A DNA stretch of 5,927 bases, from NCBI GenBank assembly GCA_020847555.1, contig JADLBT010000171.1, forward strand, positions 1 to 5,927. The letters are read 5' to 3'. Position 1 is the stretch's first letter. The number at the start of each line of letters is the position of its first letter. Shown here in pieces: positions 1-5,927 of this stretch. This DNA is from Gemmataceae bacterium. GTDB lineage: Bacteria > Planctomycetota > Planctomycetia > Gemmatales > Gemmataceae. The notes beneath the pieces were generated by a model. It was not told the origin of the DNA. It worked only from the letters and a program-made list of their open reading frames with translations, and did no database searches. The translations under genes and the position numbers were made by a program.

Positions 1-190
1 GAGTGCCGTCTCGAGTGGAAGTCGTTCAACCCGTCTCGATGAGGGGCACCTCTCATCCCGTTGCCTTGCGCCGCCGATGCCAGCGCGGGACGCCCGGGAT
101 TGGTACAGCGATTGCCCCTTGTTGTACCGGGCGGTAAACGGAGCGAGGTTGCGGGAGCGCTGCACCCGATTCTTCCCTCGCGGCGTGGCG

Positions 191-196
191 TACAAT
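191..196 (+). promoter_or_regulatory. Candidate -10 hexamer for glgX
   Basis: TACAAT matches the sigma-70 -10 consensus TATAAT at five of six positions and stands out in GC-rich sequence, about 113 bases ahead of the chosen glgX start. The bases 16 to 18 upstream do not resemble TTGACA, so the assignment is weak. It may be a chance match. Confidence 0.25.
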
Positions 197-297
197 GGAT
201 TGCCGCCCGGACGCCCCAGGGTCCGGCGCCGCCACCGAGGACTGCCGACCGCGGCAGCTGGCAGCGAGTCCCCCGGCCCTTTCTGCGAGGGCGCAAC

Positions 298-302
298 GGG
301 AG
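298..302 (+). promoter_or_regulatory. Ribosome-binding site of glgX
   Basis: GGGAG lies six bases before the ATG at 309-311. The in-frame ATG at 195 has no Shine-Dalgarno-like sequence before it and overlaps the candidate -10 hexamer. This site is the main reason for starting glgX at 309. Confidence 0.6.
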
Positions 303-308
303 TTCAGG

Positions 309-2483
<2,175 letters not shown>

Positions 2484-2515
2484 GAAGGGGAGCGCGGGAC
2501 GGGGGCTCTCGCCGA

Positions 2516-3274
2516 TCACTCCACAAGGTCATCGGACAAAGGTAGACCCTTCTCGACCGCCTCACGCATGTCCTCCGGACAACTCGTCCAGCTCGCCTGA
2601 TAGGTCGGTTCGAGCGGAACCAGCACGTAATGGTCGGGATCCAGGTAGGCCGGCATGTCTGGCAGCTGATCGCCGACGCCGACCGGCTCGACGTAGGCCA
2701 CCTTCGGGATCCCGGCACGGTACGCAGCGAGCGTCAGCGGTTTGTCTGGGGGCAGTTCAAAGGGCTGCTCCTGGATCTCGTCCCAGATAGCTTTGTGGAT
2801 CCCCTGGGGGTCGCGCGTTGAGGGCGGGAACAGGTCGATCACGAGGGCGTTCACGCCCTGCTGCAGAAACGCAACCGTCTTTTCGACGAACGACCGTAGC
2901 GCAGACCGGCTACCCTTGTTGCCCGGTGAGACGATTTCGATGACGCAGATGACGCGGCCGAGCGGGTGACGGATCGTTATCCGGTTGCCGCGCGCGGCGA
3001 TGATTTCCTGATCCGCCCGCATGACGTGCCGGGTTTTCGGCGGGGTGGCGGTGACGACCGCTCCGCCTTGCGGTTCGGCCGGCTCATCGAGGCGTGACCG
3101 GCGCTGCAGCGCGAGGACATCGGGCACCACCCCGCCCGCGTGCTGTTCGACCAGCGCGGAGTATCCCCTCGGCAGGAGCCCTCCATTCAGCGAATTGCGG
3201 ATGGCTATAGTCCACGTTTGATGAAAGTCGTGGAACAGGTTGGGATCGACGCGCGTCCAGTCGTGGATCGGCAT
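2516..3274 (-). CDS. DUF4058 family protein
   Basis: A 252-residue soluble protein with no signal peptide or membrane segment. It matches DUF4058 as I know it: an N-terminal MPIHDWTRVDPNLFHDFH-type block, then GLLPRGYSALVEQHAGG and PDVLAL (51-56), a variable linker, the signature IEIVSPGNK (112-120), GVNALVIDL (140-148), and a C-terminal stretch ending in LDPDHYVLVPLEP. Length is normal for the family. Function is unknown. The order PD...E-x-x-S-P...K...GV-x-x-x-x-x-DL resembles the Uma2/DUF820 group of PD-(D/E)XK nuclease-like proteins, which is inference only. The start at 3272-3274 is supported by GGAGGGA upstream. The zinc-ribbon gene ends 45 bases upstream on the same strand, so co-transcription is possible; a TATCCT in that gap has no good -35 partner. 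DUF4058 genes are, to my knowledge, common as scattered copies in planctomycetes and cyanobacteria, so the location may carry little meaning. Confidence 0.85.
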   Translation of the reverse strand: MPIHDWTRVDPNLFHDFHQTWTIAIRNSLNGGLLPRGYSALVEQHAGGVVPDVLALQRRSRLDEPAEPQGGAVVTATPPKTRHVMRADQEIIAARGNRITIRHPLGRVICVIEIVSPGNKGSRSALRSFVEKTVAFLQQGVNALVIDLFPPSTRDPQGIHKAIWDEIQEQPFELPPDKPLTLAAYRAGIPKVAYVEPVGVGDQLPDMPAYLDPDHYVLVPLEPTYQASWTSCPEDMREAVEKGLPLSDDLVE

Positions 3275-3280
3275 GGCGCT

Positions 3281-3287
3281 TCCCTCC
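3281..3287 (-). promoter_or_regulatory. Ribosome-binding site of the DUF4058 gene
   Basis: On the minus strand GGAGGGA ends six bases before the ATG at 3274-3272. It lies in the 45-base gap after the zinc-ribbon gene, so the DUF4058 gene has its own initiation signal and need not rely on translational coupling. Confidence 0.7.
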
Positions 3288-3319
3288 GCGTCCAGGATAG
3301 CACGCCGCCCGGCCGAACT

Positions 3320-4048
3320 CTACGCTCCCGCCGTTTCCGGCAGGTACAGGATGCGGCCGCAGCTCTTGCACAGCAGGAACGCGCCGCGCTGCAGGTCGTT
3401 GTACTGCTGCGCCGTCACCTCGGTGTAGCAGGCGTTGCAGGTGCGGCCCTCGACGGCCGCAAGCGCGTCCTCGCCGCGCGCCTTCGCGAGGCGCTGGTAC
3501 TTCTCGCGCTGGTCGTCGGGAATGGCGGCGAGGAGCTGCTTCTCCAGCTCGGCCAGATCCTGCAGCGCCTTCTCCCGCTCCGCCGCCAGGGCGGCGACGC
3601 GCGACCCGCTCTCGCGCTCATACTGGACGAGGGCCGCCTTCGCCTGCTGGACGGCCTTCTCCTGCTCCGGCAGCTTCGCGGTGCGGTCCTCCGTGTCGGC
3701 CATCATCTCCAGGATCTCGTCCTCCAGGTTTTGAATGTCCTTGCGCGCCGTGTCGATCTCGTGCGCCAGGGCGTCGTACTCCTTCTTCGTGCTGACCGCC
3801 TGCTGCTGCTGCTGCTGGTACTTCTTGAGCTGCTGCTGCTTCGTCTTGAGCGACACCTCCTTCTCGTGCGTGTTCACCTTGAGCTTCTTGATGGCGTCCT
3901 GGGCCACCCGCAGCGCATCCTCCTGCTTCGTGACGGCCGCCTGCTGAGCCCTGAGCTGCAGCGGCCCCTGGTCGATCCGATCCTGCAGGGCCTTGGCGTG
4001 TCGCCGCAGACGGTGGATCTCGCGCAGGATGGCAACGGGGCTCGACAT
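3320..4048 (-). CDS. Coiled-coil protein with C4 zinc ribbon (zf-RING_7 / COG1579)
   Basis: A 242-residue, highly charged protein. Residues about 5-195 are almost wholly helical with heptad character, expected to fold back as an antiparallel coiled-coil hairpin. A C-terminal zinc ribbon follows, with Cys204, Cys207, Cys227 and Cys230 (C-x2-C-x19-C-x2-C). The block VSTKKEYDALAHEI (85-98) matches the conserved KEY-x-AL-x-x-EI motif of the family. A pure polyglutamine run (78-83) stands just before it. Characterised relatives are Helicobacter HP0958/FlgZ, which stabilises sigma-54, and Chlamydia CT398, which binds sigma-54 and type III secretion parts; both are from memory of the literature. Here the gene directly follows rpoD on the same strand, separated by an intrinsic terminator, and precedes the DUF4058 gene. 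A sigma-factor or nucleic-acid-binding role is plausible but unproven. The start has a perfect AGGAGGT six bases upstream, which can be masked by a hairpin. Confidence 0.9.
   Translation of the reverse strand: MSSPVAILREIHRLRRHAKALQDRIDQGPLQLRAQQAAVTKQEDALRVAQDAIKKLKVNTHEKEVSLKTKQQQLKKYQQQQQQAVSTKKEYDALAHEIDTARKDIQNLEDEILEMMADTEDRTAKLPEQEKAVQQAKAALVQYERESGSRVAALAAEREKALQDLAELEKQLLAAIPDDQREKYQRLAKARGEDALAAVEGRTCNACYTEVTAQQYNDLQRGAFLLCKSCGRILYLPETAGA
3800..3817 (-). repeat. (CAG)6 microsatellite coding polyglutamine
   Basis: Six uninterrupted CAG codons, read on the minus strand, encode Gln78-83 of the zinc-ribbon protein; three more lie at 3830-3838 (Gln71-73). No CAA codon breaks the runs. 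Confidence 0.9.
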
Positions 4049-4054
4049 GGTGCT

Positions 4055-4072
4055 ACCTCCTTCGGAAGGAGG
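4055..4072 (-). promoter_or_regulatory. Shine-Dalgarno and masking hairpin of the zinc-ribbon gene
   Basis: On the minus strand AGGAGGT (4061-4055) sits six bases before the ATG at 4048, an ideal ribosome-binding site. Just upstream is its complement, giving CCTCCTTCCGAAGGAGG (4072-4056): six base pairs around a five-base loop that pair the whole AGGAGG core. The masking strand also belongs to the second arm of the larger inverted repeat at 4065-4138, so the two structures exclude each other. The pairing is read directly; a regulatory role is inference. Confidence 0.6.
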
Positions 4073-4138
4073 AGGGATGAGGGATGAAGGAAGACAGGAA
4101 CTCCGCTGCCTTCCTTCATCCCTCCTCCCTCCTCCCTC
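4065..4138. repeat. 74-bp imperfect inverted repeat made of heptamers
   Basis: Arms 4065-4093 and 4110-4138 pair at 27 of 29 positions. The inner 15 (4079-4093 with 4110-4124) are perfect; the exceptions are 4078/4125 and 4067/4136, the latter a G-U pair in minus-strand RNA. The loop is 16 bases (4094-4109). Each arm is purine/pyrimidine biased and shows seven-base periodicity: GGGATGA twice at 4074-4087, and CCCTCCT twice at 4120-4133. It fills most of the space between the rpoD terminator and the zinc-ribbon gene. It could be a dispersed intergenic hairpin element or a cis-regulatory leader. It codes for no transposase and shows no obvious target-site duplication. Confidence 0.8.
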
Positions 4139-4141
4139 AAC

Positions 4142-4173
4142 AAAAAAACCGCCGGCCGTTTCGGGCCGGCGGT
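4142..4173 (-). terminator. Intrinsic terminator of rpoD
   Basis: Read on the minus strand, ACCGCCGGCC (4173-4164) and GGCCGGCGGT (4157-4148) form a perfect 10-bp stem with a six-base loop, followed at once by a run of T (4148-4142). The stem begins only six bases after the rpoD stop codon (4182-4180), close enough for a terminating ribosome to cover part of the first arm. Confidence 0.92.
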
Positions 4174-4179
4174 CGCGTG

Positions 4180-5832
4180 TTAGCGCCGCATGGTTCCGTC
4201 GAGGAACCCTTCGAGCTGGCGGCTGCGTACCGGGTGTTGCAGTTTGCGGACGGCCTTCGCCTCGATTTGCCGCACCCGCTCGCGCGTCACCTTGAAGATG
4301 CGCCCGACCTCTTCCAGTGTGTACGTGTACCCGTCGCCCAACCCGTACCGCAACTTGATGATCTCGCGCTCGCGGTAGGTGAGGGTCTTGAGAACCTGCT
4401 CGATCTTGTCCTTGAGCATCTCCTGGGTGGCGGCGCTGACCGGCGACTCGGCCCCGTCGTCCTCAATGAACTCGCCGAAGTAGCTGTCCTCGCTCTCCCC
4501 GACCGGCCGGTCCAGGCTGATCGGGTGGCGGCTGATCTTCAAGACGCGCCGCGTCTCCTCGATGCTGATGCCGGCCGCCTTCGCCGTCTCCTCGATGGTC
4601 GGCTCGCGGCCCATCTCTTGCAGCAATTTCTTCGAGACGTTGCGCAGCTTGCTCATCGTCTCGATCATGTGGACCGGGATGCGGATCGTCCGGGCCTGAT
4701 CGGCGATCGCCCGGGTGATCGCCTGGCGGATCCACCACGTCGCGTAGGTCGAGAACTTGTACCCGCGACGATACTCGTACTTGTCCACCGCCCGCATCAG
4801 GCCGGTGTTCCCCTCCTGGATCAGGTCGAGGAACGACAGGCCGCGGTTGCGGTACTTCTTGGCGATCGAGACGACGAGGCGCAGATTGCCGCCGGACAGG
4901 GCGCGCTTGGCGTCCTCGTACTCCTGGAAGCGCCTCTTCATGATCTCGACGCGCTTCCGCAGGGTGGCCGGCTCCTCCAGCGTGATCAGCATCAGATCGC
5001 GGAGTTCCTTGTCGAGGTTCGCCCGGTCCTCCTTGGCGGCCCGGTTGCCCTCGAGGTGGAGGATCTGCCGCTCCAGTTCGTCCATCCGGAAGGAGATCTG
5101 CTCCAGCTTCTTCATCAGAGGCTGGACCTTCTGGGTGCGGATCGACAGCTCCTCGACCAGCGTGACGGCCTTGCGGCGACGGATGCGAAGGCTGCGCCGA
5201 AACCGGCGCCGGTCCTCGTCGGCGGTGCGCGGGTCGAGCAGCTTCTCGAAGTCCTCGACGTTCTGGCCGAGCAGGTGCTCCAGCGTCTTGAGGTTGTGCG
5301 GCATGCGCTGGAGAATCTTGTCCTTCTCCAGGTTCTCGGTGAGGGACACCTTCACGGTTCGATCGAACGGCAGGTCGCCGGTGTGGACGCGCTGGAGGGT
5401 ATCGACCACGTTGCGGAGGGCGTAGTCGCACTCCAGCACCTTGCGGCGGAAGCGCTTGCGGGTCACCTCGATCTTCTTCGCCAGCGAGATCTCCTCGTCC
5501 CGCTTCAGAAGCGGGATCTCGCCCATCTGCGTGAGGTACATCCGCACCGGGTCGTCGATCCGGCGGCTGTCTTCTTCCTCTTCGAGGAAGCTGAGATCGA
5601 GTTCACCGGCCTCGTTCTCGCCCGGCTCGGGACCGCTCTCGCGCTCCTCCGCCTCGGCCTCGTCGATCAGTTCGATGCCGTGTTCTTCCAGGACGAGGAG
5701 CAGCTGGTCGAGCTTCTCCGGGTTGACGGCGTCGTCAGGCAGGTAGTCGTTGACCTGACTGTATGTGAGGTAGCCCTTGTCCTTGCCCTGCTCGAGCAGA
5801 GTCTTCAGGCCCTCGTCCAGTTTTATGTCCAT
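4180..5832 (-). CDS. rpoD: RNA polymerase principal sigma factor RpoD (sigma-70, group 1)
   Basis: Directs core RNA polymerase to housekeeping promoters. The protein is 550 residues; E. coli RpoD is 613. Region 1.1 (about 1-55), present only in primary sigma factors, is followed by an acidic linker (56-90). Region 1.2 is [17 protein letters not shown] (93-109). A non-conserved helical insert (about 130-300) follows, rich in Arg/Lys and Glu. Region 2 (about 313-385) has [20 protein letters not shown], the [18 protein letters not shown] core-binding/2.2 segment and [15 protein letters not shown], which reads and melts the -10. Region 3 (about 386-465) includes RIPVHMIE. Region 4 (about 470-540) ends with the -35-reading helix-turn-helix [20 protein letters not shown]. 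Every hallmark is intact. The ATG at 5832-5830 has AGGAGGT four bases upstream. Region 1.1 and the full length argue against an alternative sigma factor. A terminator ends the transcript just past the stop; the zinc-ribbon gene comes next on the same strand. Confidence 0.97.
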   Translation of the reverse strand: MDIKLDEGLKTLLEQGKDKGYLTYSQVNDYLPDDAVNPEKLDQLLLVLEEHGIELIDEAEAEERESGPEPGENEAGELDLSFLEEEEDSRRIDDPVRMYLTQMGEIPLLKRDEEISLAKKIEVTRKRFRRKVLECDYALRNVVDTLQRVHTGDLPFDRTVKVSLTENLEKDKILQRMPHNLKTLEHLLGQNVEDFEKLLDPRTADEDRRRFRRSLRIRRRKAVTLVEELSIRTQKVQPLMKKLEQISFRMDELERQILHLEGNRAAKEDRANLDKELRDLMLITLEEPATLRKRVEIMKRRFQEYEDAKRALSGGNLRLVVSIAKKYRNRGLSFLDLIQEGNTGLMRAVDKYEYRRGYKFSTYATWWIRQAITRAIADQARTIRIPVHMIETMSKLRNVSKKLLQEMGREPTIEETAKAAGISIEETRRVLKISRHPISLDRPVGESEDSYFGEFIEDDGAESPVSAATQEMLKDKIEQVLKTLTYREREIIKLRYGLGDGYTYTLEEVGRIFKVTRERVRQIEAKAVRKLQHPVRSRQLEGFLDGTMRR

Positions 5833-5836
5833 CGAG

Positions 5837-5843
5837 ACCTCCT
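5837..5843 (-). promoter_or_regulatory. Ribosome-binding site of rpoD
   Basis: AGGAGGT on the minus strand, four bases before the rpoD ATG. It fixes the start: the protein then opens directly with region 1.1. The heptamer array begins four bases further upstream. Confidence 0.85.
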
Positions 5844-5847
5844 CGGG

Positions 5848-5892
5848 AGTGGAGAGTGGCGAGTGGTTAGTGGTTAGTGGTTAGTGGTTAGT
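5848..5892. repeat. Heptamer tandem array in the rpoD leader
   Basis: Six consecutive seven-base units each begin with AGTGG on the plus strand: AGTGGAG (5848-5854), AGTGGCG (5855-5861) and four identical AGTGGTT units (5862-5889), followed by AGT. In the rpoD transcript sense the unit reads AACCACT. The array starts four bases upstream of the rpoD Shine-Dalgarno. The units nearest the gene have diverged while the distal four are identical. The last 35 bases of the window (5893-5927) are AT-richer; I saw no well-spaced sigma-70 promoter in them. Confidence 0.92.
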
Positions 5893-5927
5893 AAAGAGCG
5901 AAACACCGTGTGGCGTTACAAACCCCA

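Larger units (their letters stand above)
1..308. other. Intergenic region upstream of glgX
   Basis: No convincing complete gene here. Frame 1 is open from the window edge and closes with TGA at 40-42, so the last 13 codons of an upstream plus-strand gene are possible, but that is too short to recognise. Small structures seen: a 9-bp direct repeat CCGTCTCGA at 6-14 and 31-39; an 8-bp stem (one G-U) with a 4-base loop at 38-57, overlapping the possible stop and lacking a T-run after it; and an inverted repeat GGTACA/TGTACC at 102-107 and 123-128, extendable inwards with wobble pairs. The remaining sequence is high-GC with no further signal seen apart from the candidate -10 and ribosome-binding site listed separately. 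Confidence 0.6.

Noticed and set aside
1..42. C-terminal end of an upstream plus-strand gene (13 codons then TGA)
   Set aside because: Too short to tell from chance; mentioned only within the upstream-region entry.
195..308. N-terminal extension of glgX from the ATG at 195
   Set aside because: No Shine-Dalgarno before 195, whereas GGGAG is correctly placed for 309; the extra 38 residues resemble no GlgX sequence.
2488..2510. Possible terminator between the convergent glgX and DUF4058 genes
   Set aside because: Only six pairs (one G-U) with an 11-base loop and no T-run on either strand; too weak to call.
3140..4087. 315-codon plus-strand frame antisense to the zinc-ribbon gene
   Set aside because: Leucine/arginine-rich shadow frame; the minus-strand product has a conserved zinc ribbon and family motif.
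4065..4138. Miniature transposable element (MITE)
   Set aside because: A hairpin is present, but no target-site duplication or terminal repeat of a known insertion sequence is visible; needs a genome-wide copy count.
4084..5877. 597-codon open frame on the plus strand, antisense to all of rpoD
   Set aside because: Composition is Leu/Asp/Arg/Val-rich without recognisable motifs; it is the expected open antisense frame of a gene with GC-rich third positions, and rpoD itself is unmistakable.
5893..5927. rpoD promoter at the window edge
   Set aside because: TTGTAA and TTTACT on the minus strand are 20 bases apart, too far for a sigma-70 promoter; the true promoter may lie outside the window.

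Overview
High-GC bacterial chromosomal segment with four intact protein genes: a glycogen-debranching enzyme (glgX) on the plus strand, and, on the minus strand in transcription order, the principal sigma factor (rpoD), a coiled-coil/C4 zinc-ribbon protein of the zf-RING_7 (COG1579) type, and a DUF4058 protein. GC-rich third codon positions, a DUF4058 gene beside housekeeping genes and short heptamer repeats between genes suggest a planctomycete, most likely of the Gemmata group. This placement is inference from gene content, not from a marker tree.

Layout: 1-308 is non-coding sequence upstream of glgX, with small inverted repeats, a weak -10-like hexamer and a ribosome-binding site; a few codons of an upstream gene may end at 40-42. 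glgX (309-2483) converges with the DUF4058 gene (2516-3274, minus) across only 32 bases. The DUF4058 gene lies 45 bases downstream of the zinc-ribbon gene (3320-4048, minus) and may be co-transcribed with it. rpoD (4180-5832, minus) ends in a textbook intrinsic terminator six bases past its stop codon. The 131 bases between rpoD and the zinc-ribbon gene hold that terminator, a 74-bp imperfect inverted repeat built from heptamer units, and a smaller hairpin that would bury the zinc-ribbon gene's Shine-Dalgarno sequence. A second heptamer array (AGTGG core) sits just upstream of the rpoD Shine-Dalgarno.

How they fit together: GlgX trims alpha-1,6 branches in glycogen metabolism and has no evident link to the minus-strand genes. 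RpoD and the zinc-ribbon protein form the more telling pair, because characterised relatives of the latter (FlgZ/HP0958 of Helicobacter, CT398 of Chlamydia) bind a sigma factor, sigma-54. The DUF4058 protein has no known function; its motif order resembles Uma2-type PD-(D/E)XK nuclease-like proteins.

The genes themselves are ordinary. The part most worth a second look is the 4055-4182 junction, where a terminator, a long hairpin and a Shine-Dalgarno-masking hairpin are stacked, two of them mutually exclusive. I found no defence system, CRISPR array, transposase, tRNA or rRNA.
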